DNA of 48,367 bases from Desertibacillus haloalkaliphilus (GCF_019039105.1 NZ_JAHPIV010000010.1:1-48367); one strand, 5' to 3'. Positions 17,312 through 26,790 are shown, counted from the first letter of the stretch. The notes: a model not told the origin generated them from the sequence alone. Translations and numbers: made by a program.

Positions 17312-18877
17312 ATGGATAATTTGGTCGTCCTCATCTCCATTTTGCTTGTCTCTGCAGCCGTAGGTGCAGTTGTTGGATATCTTGTTCGAAAATCCATTGC
17401 AGAAGCGAAAATTTCCAGTGCGGAACATGCAGCACAACAGATGATTGAAGAAGCAAAGCGTGAGGCGGATGCGAGTAAGAAGGAAGCCATTCTTGAAGCG
17501 AAAGATGAAATCCATAAAATTCGCACAGATGCCGAGCGTGAGGTTCGTGACAGAAGAAATGAGATTCAAAAACAAGAGAATCGTTTGGTTCAGAAAGAAG
17601 AGATCCTTGACCGTAAAAGTGAAACCTTAGATAAGAAAGAGGAATCATTAGATAAGAGAGAGGAGTCTCTCACCAAAAAACAACGACAAATTGAAGAGAT
17701 GGATAGCAAAGTGGAGGAAATCTTGAACAAACAGCAGGCTGAGCTTGAACGAATTTCTGGATTTTCTCGTGAAGAAGCTAAAGAAGTGATTAGACGAGAG
17801 GTAGAGCAAGAAGTATCACATGATACAGCGATTATGGTCAAAGACATTGTTAGTCAAGCGAAGGAAGAGGCTGATAAGAAAGCAAAAGAGATTCTTTCAT
17901 TAGCCATTCAGCGTTGTTCGGCTGAACATGTAACCGAAACAACAGTGTCTGTTGTTAGTTTACCAAATGATGAAATGAAAGGCCGCATTATTGGTCGTGA
18001 AGGTCGAAATATCCGTGCGTTAGAGACGTTAACGGGAATCGATCTTATCATTGATGATACGCCAGAAGCTGTCATTCTTTCTGGATTTGATCCAATTCGT
18101 CGTGAGATTGCTCGTACAGCTCTTGAAAAACTTGTTCAAGATGGACGTATTCATCCAGCTCGGATTGAAGAAATGGTTGATAAATCTCGCCGTGAAGTGG
18201 ACGAGAACATTCGTGAATATGGGGAACAAACAACCTTTGAAATGGGTATTCATGGATTACATCCTGATTTAATTAAGATCTTAGGCCGCCTTAAATTTAG
18301 AACAAGTTATGGACAAAATGTGTTAAAGCATTCAATGGAAGTAGCATATCTAGCTGGATTAATGGCAGCGGAATTAGGAGAAGATGTTCAACTTGCCAGA
18401 CGTGCAGGATTGCTTCATGATATCGGTAAAGCTATTGACCATGAAGTAGAGGGAAGTCATGTGGAGATTGGTGTGGAGCTTGCGACAAAATATAAGGAAC
18501 ATCCTGTAGTGATTAACAGTATTGCTTCCCACCATGGAGATACAGAAGCTACATCTGTAATTGCGACTCTTGTTGCAGCAGCGGATGCTCTGTCGGCAGC
18601 AAGACCTGGGGCAAGACGTGAAACACTTGAAACCTACATTAAGAGACTTGAGAAACTAGAAGAAATTTCTGAGTCCTTTGAAGGTGTTGAAAAGACATAT
18701 GCGATTCAAGCTGGACGAGAAGTTCGTATCATGGTTAAGCCTGATATTGTTGATGATGCTCTCGCCTATCAGCTAGCGCGTAACATTACAAAAAGAATTG
18801 AAGATGAACTCGACTATCCTGGACACATCCGAGTCACTGTCATTCGGGAAACAAGGGCAGTCGAATATGCGAAATAA
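17312..18877 (+). CDS. rny: Ribonuclease Y
   Basis: Membrane-bound endoribonuclease that starts the decay of many mRNAs in Bacillus. The 521-residue protein has an N-terminal transmembrane helix (about 3-25), a long charged coiled coil (about 30-200), a KH RNA-binding domain ([10 protein letters not shown] at 224-233), and an HD domain with the catalytic His-Asp pair at 369-370 in [15 protein letters not shown] 17312 follows a strong GAGGAGGTGA site. The gene order recA-rny-ymdB-spoVS is the Bacillus order except that pbpX is missing. It acts with RNase J (302-1972) and the Y-complex subunit RicA (25263-25685). Confidence 0.97.
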   Translation: MDNLVVLISILLVSAAVGAVVGYLVRKSIAEAKISSAEHAAQQMIEEAKREADASKKEAILEAKDEIHKIRTDAEREVRDRRNEIQKQENRLVQKEEILDRKSETLDKKEESLDKREESLTKKQRQIEEMDSKVEEILNKQQAELERISGFSREEAKEVIRREVEQEVSHDTAIMVKDIVSQAKEEADKKAKEILSLAIQRCSAEHVTETTVSVVSLPNDEMKGRIIGREGRNIRALETLTGIDLIIDDTPEAVILSGFDPIRREIARTALEKLVQDGRIHPARIEEMVDKSRREVDENIREYGEQTTFEMGIHGLHPDLIKILGRLKFRTSYGQNVLKHSMEVAYLAGLMAAELGEDVQLARRAGLLHDIGKAIDHEVEGSHVEIGVELATKYKEHPVVINSIASHHGDTEATSVIATLVAAADALSAARPGARRETLETYIKRLEKLEEISESFEGVEKTYAIQAGREVRIMVKPDIVDDALAYQLARNITKRIEDELDYPGHIRVTVIRETRAVEYAK

Positions 18878-18920
18878 AGTCGGGGCCCCTTTTAGTGGGG
18901 TACCCGCTTTATTTCTTTTT
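18874..18920 (+). terminator. Intrinsic terminator of rny
   Basis: The arms ATAAAG and CTTTAT overlap the rny stop codon and enclose CGGG/CCCG and a CCCC/GGGG inner stem. Ts follow (TTTCTTTTT). Confidence 0.85.
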
Positions 18921-18940
18921 ATTTACATATTCAATCCTAT

Positions 18941-18966
18941 TCACTCATTCTAATAAAAATGAGTGA
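18941..18966. repeat. Inverted repeat upstream of ymdB
   Basis: TCACTCATT (18941-18949) and AATGAGTGA (18958-18966) are perfect 9-bp arms around an 8-nt AT-rich centre, 43 bp before ymdB. There is no T-run, so an operator or mRNA hairpin is more likely than a terminator. Confidence 0.5.
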
Positions 18967-19008
18967 CGCTAGGGAAAATAATCAAAAACATAAAAAAGGA
19001 GTTTGGAG

Positions 19009-19806
19009 ATGAAAATTTTATTTATTGGTGATGTTGTCGGCTCCCCCGGACGTAAAATGATTAACGAGTATCTTCCACGTCTAAAGAAAAAGTATCGACC
19101 AACGGTAACGATTGTTAACGGCGAAAATGCTGCTGGTGGTAAAGGAATTACACAAAAGATTTATAAAAGTTTTTTAGATGCGGGTGCACAAGCAGTGACG
19201 CTTGGGAATCATGCGTGGGATAATCGTGAGATATTTGACTTTATTGATGATGCACAAGCGATGATCAGACCTGCAAATTTCCCTGAAAAAACGCCTGGCA
19301 ACGGCTCAATGATTGTGAAAGTGAATGACCTTGAAGTAGGAATCATTAACTTACAAGGCCGGACATTTTTACCCCCTATTGATTGCCCTTTTAAAAAGGC
19401 GGATGAATTAATCAGTCAGTTGAAAAAGCGAACGCCATTTATTTTCGTTGATTTTCATGCGGAGGCAACAAGTGAAAAACAAGCGATGGGCTGGTATTTA
19501 GATGGGAAGGTTTCAGCAGTTGTCGGCACACATACGCATACACAGACGGCTGATGAACGGATCCTGCCAAGTGGTACGGCCTATATTACCGATGTTGGGA
19601 TGACTGGACCCTATGATGGTATATTAGGTGTAGAAAGAGAGGCTGTACTTTATAAGTTTTTAACGAGCCTTCCTGTACGGTTTGAAGTCACGAAAGGTAG
19701 AGAGCAACTGAATGGCGTATTGGTTGATGTTGATGCAAAGACTGGACAAGCAAAATCAATAAAGCGGATTTTAATCAATGAGGATCACCCATATACTGAA
19801 GATTAA
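19009..19806 (+). CDS. ymdB: YmdB metallophosphoesterase (2',3'-cAMP phosphodiesterase family)
   Basis: A 265-residue calcineurin-like phosphoesterase. In B. subtilis YmdB cleaves 2',3'-cyclic nucleotides and affects the switch between motility and biofilm formation. Metal-binding motifs are complete: GDVVGSPGR (residues 6-14), NGENAAGG, GNHAWDN, DFHAEATSEK and GTHTHTQTAD. ATG 19009 follows AAAAAAGGAG by 7 nt; an in-frame TTG at 19003 sits too close to that site. The location between rny and spoVS is the conserved one. Confidence 0.95.
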   Translation: MKILFIGDVVGSPGRKMINEYLPRLKKKYRPTVTIVNGENAAGGKGITQKIYKSFLDAGAQAVTLGNHAWDNREIFDFIDDAQAMIRPANFPEKTPGNGSMIVKVNDLEVGIINLQGRTFLPPIDCPFKKADELISQLKKRTPFIFVDFHAEATSEKQAMGWYLDGKVSAVVGTHTHTQTADERILPSGTAYITDVGMTGPYDGILGVEREAVLYKFLTSLPVRFEVTKGREQLNGVLVDVDAKTGQAKSIKRILINEDHPYTED

Positions 19807-19821
19807 ATAACAAAGAATTGA

Positions 19822-19842
19822 ATATTTAAAAAATTTAAATAT
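19822..19842. repeat. AT-only inverted repeat upstream of spoVS
   Basis: ATATTTAAA and TTTAAATAT are 9-bp arms around AAA, lying 4 bp before the spoVS -35 element. It could be a weak terminator for ymdB or a protein-binding site. Confidence 0.4.
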
Positions 19843-19846
19843 CCTT

Positions 19847-19875
19847 GCAGGAATATCGATTGAAGTCGTGAATAT
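19847..19875 (+). promoter_or_regulatory. Sigma-H-type promoter of spoVS
   Basis: GCAGGAATA (19847-19855) fits the sigma-H -35 consensus RNAGGAWWW fully. After exactly 11 bp comes CGTGAATAT (19867-19875), matching the -10 core GAATWW; only the first R of RNNGAAT is off. In B. subtilis spoVS is known to be transcribed by sigma-H. Confidence 0.7.
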
Positions 19876-19918
19876 AGTAAAGAAGTGGCATCATTCATCA
19901 TTAAGGAGGTTCTAAATA

Positions 19919-20179
19919 ATGGAAATATTAAAAGTTTCAGCAAAATCTACACCTAATTCTGTCGCTGGAGCACTTGCAGGGGTTATACGAGAACGAGGAG
20001 CAGCAGAAATCCAAGCAATTGGTGCCGGTGCTCTAAATCAATCGATTAAAGCTATTGCGATTGCGCGTGGTTTTGTTGCGCCTAGCGGAATTGATCTAGT
20101 TTGTATTCCAGCATTTACTGATATTCAAATTGATGGTGAGGAGCGTACAGCAATTAAATTAATCGTTGAGCCACGTTAG
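19919..20179 (+). CDS. spoVS: Stage V sporulation protein S
   Basis: An 86-residue Alba-like protein needed for coat assembly and proper completion of sporulation in B. subtilis. Length and sequence (MEILKVSAKSTPNSVAGALA, ending IKLIVEPR) are typical of this very conserved family. ATG 19919 has AAGGAGG upstream. It has its own sigma-H-type promoter and its own terminator. Confidence 0.98.
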   Translation: MEILKVSAKSTPNSVAGALAGVIRERGAAEIQAIGAGALNQSIKAIAIARGFVAPSGIDLVCIPAFTDIQIDGEERTAIKLIVEPR

Positions 20180-20198
20180 TCCTAGTATAAGAGAATGG

Positions 20199-20231
20199 AG
20201 CCTATTTGCAGATGCAGTAGGCTTTTCTTTT
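20199..20231 (+). terminator. Intrinsic terminator of spoVS
   Basis: AGCCTA (20199-20204) pairs with TAGGCT (20218-20223), with an inner TGC/GCA, followed by TTTTCTTTTT. Confidence 0.87.
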
Positions 20232-20783
20232 TGCTCTAAAGCGAAATATTTTGAGTAGTCTGGATAAACTTAAGTGCCGTTGAAGTTTTTGTAGTATAAT
20301 AAAAATAAAGGTAAAAGTGATTATTTTAAAATTACCGAAAATAAATCGCGAAAACCTTTGAAGTTTATACTCTCTTTTTGTTAAAATTATGACAAGATCT
20401 TGAACGATAATAAAAGATCGGCAAGATCGAGAGGAGATTTTTGTATAAAACAAGGGGGATCATTTTATAGAGGAAACTTTAGATAGATAGGCATTTCATT
20501 GTTGGACTAGTTTTATAGGAAACCTAATATCGTAATATGATTTTTCGTTGTTTGTCAATAGTTTTTAAGAATTTAATTATTTATTCACGATTTCGTAATA
20601 AATTACTGATAAGTCTTGCTTTTTGTATAGGAAGGGTCTATTATTGTAATCGTTTAGTACATAACCAATACAAAAATGCAATGACTTATGAGTTTACTAG
20701 AATTTCTAGTGATTAACTCGAAATAGTGATAAAATGGTATTAGTAAGGTCATTGGATTTTAATACGCCAAAGGGGTGGAGAAT
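20232..20783 (+). other. 550-bp AT-rich intergenic region upstream of korA
   Basis: No gene is evident. It contains a palindrome CAAGATCTTG (20393-20402), a GAGGAG followed by a nine-codon frame from a TTG near 20442 (unsupported as a gene), and the korA promoter at 20616-20644. Several TATAAT-like words (for example 20295-20300) lack -35 partners. The length of the gap suggests unresolved regulation or decay of former genes. Confidence 0.5.
20616..20644 (+). promoter_or_regulatory. Sigma-A promoter of korAB
   Basis: TTGCTT (20616-20621), 17-bp spacer, TATTAT (20639-20644). The leader to korA would be about 130 nt. Confidence 0.6.
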
Positions 20784-22526
20784 ATGATCAATCAACTTTC
20801 ATGGAAAGTTGGCGGACAGCAAGGGGAAGGTATTGAAAGTACCGGTGAGATCTTTGCAATTGCATTAAATCGATTAGGATATTATTTATATGGTTATCGC
20901 CATTTTTCGTCTCGTATTAAAGGGGGACACACGAATAATAAAATTCGCGTAAGTACAGCACCTCTTAATGCTGTTTCAGACGACTTAGACATTTTAGTAG
21001 CATTTGACCAAGAAACAATTGATGTCAATATTCATGAATTACGTGAAGGTGGGATTGTCGTTGGGGATGCCAAGTTCAATCCGACAATTCCCGAGGACTC
21101 AAAAGCGACATTGTATGCGGTTCCATTTACAGAGATTGCAAATGACCTTGGCACTTCGTTAATGAAGAACATGGTTGCTGTAGGCGCATCTAGTGCGATC
21201 CTTGGACTCGAAGTAGAAACGTACCGCGAAGTCGTAGAAGAAATCTTCTCGAAAAAAGGTGCATCAGTCGTAGAAAAGAACATGGAAGCGATTAAAAAAG
21301 GTGCTGAGTTCTTTAACGAGCAAGCTGGTGGTCAAATTGAATCATTAAACCTTGAAAAAGCAGATGGCAAAAAGCGTATGTTTATGATTGGTAATGATGC
21401 GATTGCAATGGGAGCGGTTGCAGGTGGCGCTCGTTTTATGCCAGCTTACCCGATTACACCAGCATCAGAGGTCATGGAATACTTAATTAAAAAATTACCG
21501 GAATTCGGTGGTACAGTGATCCAAACAGAGGACGAAATTGCTGCATGTACAATGGCGATCGGTGCAAACTACGCAGGCGTTCGTTCATTAACAGCATCAG
21601 CAGGTCCTGGTCTTTCTTTAATGGCTGAATCTATCGGTCTATCAGGAATGACTGAAACACCAGTTGTCATTGTTGACACACAACGTGGTGGTCCAAGTAC
21701 AGGGCTACCAACAAAACAAGAACAGTCTGATTTACTAGCGATGCTTTACAACTCTCATGGTGATATTCCAAAAGTTGTGATCTGTCCAAGTACAGTTGAA
21801 GAGGCATTCTATGATGCAGCTGAAGCATTTAACATCGCTGAAGAGTATCAATGCCCTGTCATCCTTGTTACTGACTTAGCATTATCACTCGGTAAGCAAA
21901 CCGTTGAACCATTAGACTATAACCGCGTAGAAATTCGTCGTGGTAAGCTTGATATCAATCAAGAACTACCAGAACGTGAAAATGGCGCTTACTACAAGCG
22001 TTATGAGGTAACAGAAGATGGAGTTTCTCCTCGTGTTATTCCAGGAATGAAAAATGGTATTCACCATGTCACTGGTGTAGAACATGATGAAACTGGGAAA
22101 CCATCTGAGAGCCCGCAAAACCGTGTCGCTCAAATGGATAAGCGTTTACGCAAGTTAAATAACTTCCCTGAGAAGTTTAACACGCCAGTCTTCATTAATG
22201 ATAAACATGAAGAAGCTGACCTACTCATTATCGGTATTAATTCAACACGTGGGACGATTAACGAAGCTATGCCTCGTCTAGAAGAAGACGGAATTAAGGT
22301 GAACCATGCTCAAATCCGTTTATTGCATCCGTTCCCAACTGAAGAGCTTAAACCATTAATGGACCGTGCGAAGAAAGTTGTCGTCATTGAGAATAACGCA
22401 ACTGCACAACTTGCGAGCATCATTAAGATGAACGTTGACGGAGAAAAGATCCAAAGTATCTTAAAATATGATGGGAACCCATTCCTACCATCAGAAATTT
22501 ATAAACAATGCAAGGAGTTGGTCTAA
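20784..22526 (+). CDS. korA: 2-oxoacid:ferredoxin oxidoreductase, alpha subunit (gamma-alpha fusion)
   Basis: Large subunit of a KorAB-type enzyme that oxidatively decarboxylates a 2-oxoacid, usually 2-oxoglutarate, to the acyl-CoA with reduction of ferredoxin. The 580-residue protein begins with the gamma domain (WKVGGQQGEGIESTGEIFA, residues 6-24), followed near residue 195 by the alpha pyrimidine-binding domain (GNDAIAMGAVAGGARFMPAYPITPASE) and a C-terminal domain II. The start is ATG 20784, about 6 nt after AAGGGGTGG; the in-frame GTG 20775 lies inside that site. korB follows with zero spacing. B. subtilis lacks this enzyme. The substrate (2-oxoglutarate or another 2-oxoacid) is inferred from family, not shown. 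Confidence 0.92.
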   Translation: MINQLSWKVGGQQGEGIESTGEIFAIALNRLGYYLYGYRHFSSRIKGGHTNNKIRVSTAPLNAVSDDLDILVAFDQETIDVNIHELREGGIVVGDAKFNPTIPEDSKATLYAVPFTEIANDLGTSLMKNMVAVGASSAILGLEVETYREVVEEIFSKKGASVVEKNMEAIKKGAEFFNEQAGGQIESLNLEKADGKKRMFMIGNDAIAMGAVAGGARFMPAYPITPASEVMEYLIKKLPEFGGTVIQTEDEIAACTMAIGANYAGVRSLTASAGPGLSLMAESIGLSGMTETPVVIVDTQRGGPSTGLPTKQEQSDLLAMLYNSHGDIPKVVICPSTVEEAFYDAAEAFNIAEEYQCPVILVTDLALSLGKQTVEPLDYNRVEIRRGKLDINQELPERENGAYYKRYEVTEDGVSPRVIPGMKNGIHHVTGVEHDETGKPSESPQNRVAQMDKRLRKLNNFPEKFNTPVFINDKHEEADLLIIGINSTRGTINEAMPRLEEDGIKVNHAQIRLLHPFPTEELKPLMDRAKKVVVIENNATAQLASIIKMNVDGEKIQSILKYDGNPFLPSEIYKQCKELV

Positions 22527-23393
22527 ATGGCAACATTTAAAGACTTCCGTAATAAAGTAAAGCCTAACTGGTGCCCAGGTTGTGGAGACTTCTCAGTACA
22601 AGCGTCTATCCAACGTGCTGCAGCAAATGTTGGTGTTGAACCGGATGATCTTGCGGTCGTTTCTGGTATTGGTTGTTCTGGTCGAATTTCAGGTTATATT
22701 AATTCATACGGGCTTCATGGAATTCATGGTCGTTCACTTCCAATTGCCCAAGGTGTAAAAATGGCAAACCGTGATTTAACAGTTATCGCATCTGGTGGAG
22801 ATGGTGATGGTTTTGCAATCGGTTTAGGTCATACACTTCATGCGATCCGCCGTAACATTGATATGACATATATCGTTATGGATAACCAAATTTATGGATT
22901 AACAAAAGGACAAACGTCACCACGAAGTGAAATGGGCTTTCAAACGAAGAGTACACCAGCTGGTTCGATTGAATCTCCATTAAATGTGATGGAAACTGCA
23001 TTAACAGCAGGTGGTACTTTTGTAGCACAAAGTTTCTCTAGTGACCTGAAGGAATTAACATCTCTTATCGAGCAAGGGATTAACCATAAAGGGTTCTCAT
23101 TAATTAATGTCTTCAGTCCATGCGTAACGTTTAACAAAGTAAATACGTACGATTGGTTTAAAGAAAACATTACAAAGCTTGAAACTGTTGAGGGTCATGA
23201 TCCAAATAGTCGCTTAAGTGCAATGCAGACATTAATGGAGTATAACGGTCTTGTTACTGGTTTAATTTATCAAGACACTGAAAAACCTTCTTACCAAGAT
23301 CTTGTTCAAGGCTATGCAGAAGGTCCATTAGCTCATGAAGATTTAACATTAAATGAAGAGAAATTTAATAAGTTAATGGCAGAGTTCATGTAA
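22527..23393 (+). CDS. korB: 2-oxoacid:ferredoxin oxidoreductase, beta subunit
   Basis: The thiamine diphosphate-binding partner of korA, 288 residues. The N-terminal NWCPGCGDF and GIGCSGR supply cysteines for the [4Fe-4S] cluster, and GDGDGFAIGLGHTLHAIRRN is the TPP/Mg motif, followed by MDNQIYGLTKGQTSPRS. Length fits two-subunit KorB proteins that lack a fused ferredoxin domain. The ATG directly follows the korA stop, with CAAGGAG inside the korA end, so the two are translated together. No ferredoxin gene lies next to it, so the electron acceptor is encoded elsewhere. Confidence 0.93.
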   Translation: MATFKDFRNKVKPNWCPGCGDFSVQASIQRAAANVGVEPDDLAVVSGIGCSGRISGYINSYGLHGIHGRSLPIAQGVKMANRDLTVIASGGDGDGFAIGLGHTLHAIRRNIDMTYIVMDNQIYGLTKGQTSPRSEMGFQTKSTPAGSIESPLNVMETALTAGGTFVAQSFSSDLKELTSLIEQGINHKGFSLINVFSPCVTFNKVNTYDWFKENITKLETVEGHDPNSRLSAMQTLMEYNGLVTGLIYQDTEKPSYQDLVQGYAEGPLAHEDLTLNEEKFNKLMAEFM

Positions 23394-23404
23394 GTACTCC
23401 TAAG

Positions 23405-23440
23405 AGGTGTTCACAGATGTGAGCACCTTTTCTCTTTTCG
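23405..23440 (+). terminator. Intrinsic terminator of korAB
   Basis: A 10-bp stem (23405-23414 with 23419-23428, one T-G pair), an AGAT loop and a T-rich tail. Confidence 0.88.
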
Positions 23441-23751
23441 TAGCTAAAGAAGCTTTTTTAAAACGGGCATAGTCATAAGTATAAAGAATTTTTAGAAAAT
23501 ATACAATATTTATTTTAATATTTTTTATAGGTTGTCGTTTTCTAGTTTATATATGTCTTTATTAGTTTAGACTGTGATAGGTAAAGGGATACCAAATGCA
23601 GATCGACTCTAGAAGTATTGCAAAATAGTGAAATTCACGTTAAAATATTGTTTTGCAAAAGATGAACGCTTATACTACTAGGGTGATACATTTTTGTGAT
23701 TTTATCCCCCTGGCACAATCCGAATAGCTAAACTTGAAAGGAGTTTGACCT
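23441..23751 (+). other. 310-bp AT-rich region between korB and miaB
   Basis: No gene is seen. The last 100 bp carry the miaB promoter. Two similar words, ATTGCAAAATAGTG (near 23617-23630) and TTTTGCAAAAGATG (23651-23664), flank a short palindrome GTGAAATTCAC; their role is unknown. Confidence 0.5.
23648..23676 (+). promoter_or_regulatory. Sigma-A promoter of miaB-ricA
   Basis: TTGTTT (23648-23653), 17-bp spacer, TATACT (23671-23676). The start would be near 23683, giving a leader of about 70 nt. Confidence 0.6.
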
Positions 23752-25263
23752 ATGACGACAGAAAACAAAAATAACCTTAGTAATTCATCGGTCCTAAAAA
23801 CCGATCAGGATTACGATAAGTACTTTCAACCTCCTAGTTTAAAAGATGCGAAAAAGCGTGGAAAAGAGGACGTTAAAGTACATTACAATTTTGAGATTCC
23901 TGAGGCAATGAAAACCATTGGTAAAGGAAAGAAATTCTTAATCCGTACGTATGGTTGCCAAATGAACACGCATGATTCTGAGAATATGGCTGGAATCCTG
24001 CTTGAGATGGGGTTTGAAGCAACAGAAGAAACCGATGATGCTGATGTTATTTTGCTCAATACCTGTGCGATTCGTGAGAACGCTGAAAACAAAGTTTTTG
24101 GTGAAATCGGACACTTAAAGCCATTAAAAAAAGAGCGCCCTGAATTAATACTGGGTGTTTGTGGCTGTATGTCCCAAGAAGAATCAGTGGTTAATCGTAT
24201 TCTAGAAAAACATCAACATATCGACTTAATCTTTGGTACACACAACATACATCGTTTGCCAAACTTGTTACAAGAGGCAATCTTTGGTAAAGAGATGGTC
24301 GTTGAAGTGTGGTCAAAAGAAGGCGATATCGTTGAGGACATGCCTCGTGCTCGGCAAGGGAAGACGCAAGCATGGGTGAACATTATGTACGGGTGCGATA
24401 AGTTCTGCACGTACTGTATCGTACCATACACACGTGGTAAAGAAAGAAGTCGACGACCAGAGGACATTATTGCAGAAGTTCGTGATTTAGCACGACAGGG
24501 GTACAAAGAAATTACCTTACTTGGTCAAAATGTTAATGCATACGGGAAAGATCTTGAAGACATTGAGTATGGCCTAGGTGATCTTATGGATGAAATCCAT
24601 AAGATTGATATTCCGCGTGTTCGTTTTACGACGAGTCACCCACGTGATTTTGATGATCATTTAATCGAAGTATTGGCTAAAGGTGGAAACATGGTTGAAC
24701 ACATTCACTTGCCCGTACAGCATGGAAATTCAGAAATTTTGAAGCTCATGGCTAGAAAATATACGCGCGAGCAGTATTTAGAATTAGCTAGAAAAATAAA
24801 AACAGCGATTCCAAATGCTTCATTTACAACGGATTTAATTGTTGGTTTCCCTAATGAAACAGAAGAGCAATTTGAAGATATGTTATCATTGGTGCGTGAG
24901 GTAGAGTTTGATAGTGCCTATACGTATATTTACTCTCCACGTGAAGGAACACCGGCTGCAAAAATGGAGGATAATGTTCCTATGGAAGTAAAGAAGGAAC
25001 GCTTAGCACGGTTAAACGCGTTAGTGAATGAAATTTCTGCGAAGAAAAACGAAGAGTATCAAGATAAAGTGGTTGAAGTTCTCGTCGAAGGTGAAAGTAA
25101 AAAGAATCCTGATGTACTAGCAGGACGTACACGCACAAACCGTCTTGTTAATTTCGTCGGGCCAAAATCGGCAATTGGTGAAATTGTATATGTGAAGGTG
25201 ACGGAAGTTAAAACATGGTCATTGGATGGAGAAATGGTCGAAGTAGCTGAGGTGAAAAACTAA
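23752..25263 (+). CDS. miaB: tRNA-2-methylthio-N6-dimethylallyladenosine synthase MiaB
   Basis: Radical-SAM methylthiotransferase that converts i6A37 in tRNAs reading UNN codons to ms2i6A37; MiaA (33683-34612) makes its substrate. The 503-residue protein has the N-terminal UPF0004 domain with cluster cysteines in [19 protein letters not shown] and VCGCMSQE, the radical SAM CxxxCxxC at Cys215, Cys219 and Cys222, and a C-terminal TRAM domain. An N-terminal extension of about 60 residues is usual for Bacillus MiaB. ATG 23752 follows AAAGGAG. The stop overlaps the ricA start by one base. Confidence 0.97.
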   Translation: MTTENKNNLSNSSVLKTDQDYDKYFQPPSLKDAKKRGKEDVKVHYNFEIPEAMKTIGKGKKFLIRTYGCQMNTHDSENMAGILLEMGFEATEETDDADVILLNTCAIRENAENKVFGEIGHLKPLKKERPELILGVCGCMSQEESVVNRILEKHQHIDLIFGTHNIHRLPNLLQEAIFGKEMVVEVWSKEGDIVEDMPRARQGKTQAWVNIMYGCDKFCTYCIVPYTRGKERSRRPEDIIAEVRDLARQGYKEITLLGQNVNAYGKDLEDIEYGLGDLMDEIHKIDIPRVRFTTSHPRDFDDHLIEVLAKGGNMVEHIHLPVQHGNSEILKLMARKYTREQYLELARKIKTAIPNASFTTDLIVGFPNETEEQFEDMLSLVREVEFDSAYTYIYSPREGTPAAKMEDNVPMEVKKERLARLNALVNEISAKKNEEYQDKVVEVLVEGESKKNPDVLAGRTRTNRLVNFVGPKSAIGEIVYVKVTEVKTWSLDGEMVEVAEVKN

Positions 25264-25685
25264 TGGGGAAAACATATTCAAAAGATGAAATCATTGATAA
25301 AGCTAGAGAGCTAGCAAAGATGATTGCTGAAACAGAGGAAGTTGATTTCTTTAAACGAGCAGAGAAGCAAATCAATGAGAATGTCCGGGTGCAAGAATTA
25401 ATCGGACAAATTAAAAAGCAACAAAAAGAAGCTGTAAACTTACAGCATTACGAGAAACATGAAGCGTTAAAAGAAGTTGAGAAAAAAATTGATGAATTAA
25501 ATGATGAAATTGATCAAATTCCTCTTGTTAAAGAATTTAAGCAAAGTCAAATGGATGTTAACGGCTTGTTACAATTAGTTTCATCAACAATTTCAAATCA
25601 AGTGACAAATGAAATTATTGAGTCAATGGATGGCGACCTTCTCCAAGGTACAACAACGAAAAACCCCTTAAAAGGCGGTTGCTAA
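25263..25685 (+). CDS. ricA: RicA (YmcA), Y-complex subunit regulating RNase Y
   Basis: A 140-residue helical protein of the YlbF/YmcA (Com_YlbF) family. In B. subtilis RicA, with RicF and RicT, forms a complex that steers RNase Y mRNA maturation and affects competence, biofilm and sporulation. The sequence is almost wholly charged alpha-helix (residues 8-105), with one cysteine, at the extreme C-terminus (GGC). The Y-complex carries [4Fe-4S] clusters, so the terminal Cys may be a ligand. It overlaps miaB by one base (TAATG) and is thus translationally coupled. Confidence 0.93.
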   Translation: MGKTYSKDEIIDKARELAKMIAETEEVDFFKRAEKQINENVRVQELIGQIKKQQKEAVNLQHYEKHEALKEVEKKIDELNDEIDQIPLVKEFKQSQMDVNGLLQLVSSTISNQVTNEIIESMDGDLLQGTTTKNPLKGGC

Positions 25686-25696
25686 TAAGAAGCGTT

Positions 25697-25725
25697 AAGA
25701 CTACTGCATATGCAGTGGTCTTTTT
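25697..25725 (+). terminator. Intrinsic terminator of miaB-ricA
   Basis: A 12-bp stem (25697-25708 with 25711-25722, one A-G mismatch position as a wobble) followed by TTTTTC. Confidence 0.88.
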
Positions 25726-26202
25726 CTTTGTCTAGCTTCATCAGTCGCCATCGGCTCCAAGATAAGCGGGGCCTTACACATTTCTGTATTGATAGCGAGC
25801 ATAGGGATCCTATCGATGGTTGAATAAGGGGATCGGGCTGCTTTGGTTAAGAAAAATCAGAGGGTGATTACAGCCCCTGCTTAACTCAACAGGGAAAATC
25901 GTAGTGAAATGATTTCTATTAAAAAGTTACCAAAAAACCTATCATGAAATGGTTGAGTGGTGCATAAAGTGTAAAAGATCATGCATTTATGTTTTATTTT
26001 CTATCACAATTTTTTTGTGTGAAGTAATTTTTTAGGAACATTAGTCATTCGCCCTGCATAGGATGAAAGTGAAGAGATACGATGAGGAGCACTTTCTATC
26101 TTATTATGCAAATCTTCCTACCATGATTAATTGCATGAAGCAGTTTATGAAAGGCTTCGTCACGGGCACTTATTACTGATATTGATTGAGGAGGGTAAAC
26201 AT
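25726..26202 (+). other. Intergenic region between ricA and cotE
   Basis: About 475 bp with no convincing gene. The first part (near 25730-25790, beginning TCTAGCTTCATCAG) recalls a repeat common in Bacillus genomes, but only one copy occurs in this window. GGTTAAG (25844-25850) and CTTAACT (25881-25887) form an interrupted inverted repeat. A loose sigma-E-like pair, ATA at 26058-26060 and GATACGAT at 26076-26083, precedes cotE; spacing is one base short of ideal. Confidence 0.4.
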
Positions 26203-26778
26203 ATGTCACAGACAGAAAGAGACTTGAATTATCGGGAGATCATTACAAAAGCTGTTTGTGGAAAAGGGAGGAAATTTTCACAAGCAAGCCATACGATCGG
26301 TCCTTCCCATAAACCATCAAGTATTTTAGGTTGTTGGATCATCAATCATCGGTATGAAGCTGAAAAGAAAGGAGATTCGGTAGAGGTTCAAGGACGGTAT
26401 GACATTAACATTTGGTTTTCTTATAACAATAATACAAAAACCGAAGTGGCGACTGAGACAGTCACGTATACAGATGTTGTGCCGTTATCGAGTCGAGATA
26501 AAAATGTACTGAGTGATGACCTTGAAGTGATCGCGCGTGCTGTTCAACAACCGAATACATTAGAAGCGACAATTTCACCAAATGGCTCAACGGTTGTTGT
26601 GCAAGTAGAGCGGGAGTTCGTTGTTGAATGCATCGGAGAGACAAAAGTTTGTGTTTATGTGAATCCGGATGGTGTGATGGATGACTTTGATGATGAGGCA
26701 ATCGCTGAAGAAGTTGTAGATGATGAAGAGTTTGAGGATTTAGATCCGAACTTTTTAATGGGGGATTTAGAAGAATAA
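26203..26778 (+). CDS. cotE: Outer spore coat morphogenetic protein CotE
   Basis: CotE organises the outer coat of the spore and is recruited by SpoIVA in the mother cell. The 191-residue protein has the typical start ([20 protein letters not shown]), the conserved [12 protein letters not shown] segment, and an acidic C-terminal tail (about 160-191). The start is ATG 26203, 7 nt after GAGGAGG; the in-frame region upstream to 26131 has no support. The next genes are mutS-mutL, as in B. subtilis. Mother-cell sigma factor control is expected from the family, but the promoter cannot be fixed with confidence. Confidence 0.96.
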   Translation: MSQTERDLNYREIITKAVCGKGRKFSQASHTIGPSHKPSSILGCWIINHRYEAEKKGDSVEVQGRYDINIWFSYNNNTKTEVATETVTYTDVVPLSSRDKNVLSDDLEVIARAVQQPNTLEATISPNGSTVVVQVEREFVVECIGETKVCVYVNPDGVMDDFDDEAIAEEVVDDEEFEDLDPNFLMGDLEE

Positions 26779-26790
26779 AGAGAGACAAAT

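Noticed and set aside
17285-17847. Several minus-strand open frames opposite the rny coiled coil
   Set aside because: They arise from the repetitive charged codons of rny read in reverse and have no start signals.
20431-20468. GAGGAG followed by a nine-codon frame, considered as a leader peptide for korA
   Set aside because: No promoter could be tied to it, there is no attenuator hairpin after it, and the codons show no bias toward a relevant amino acid.
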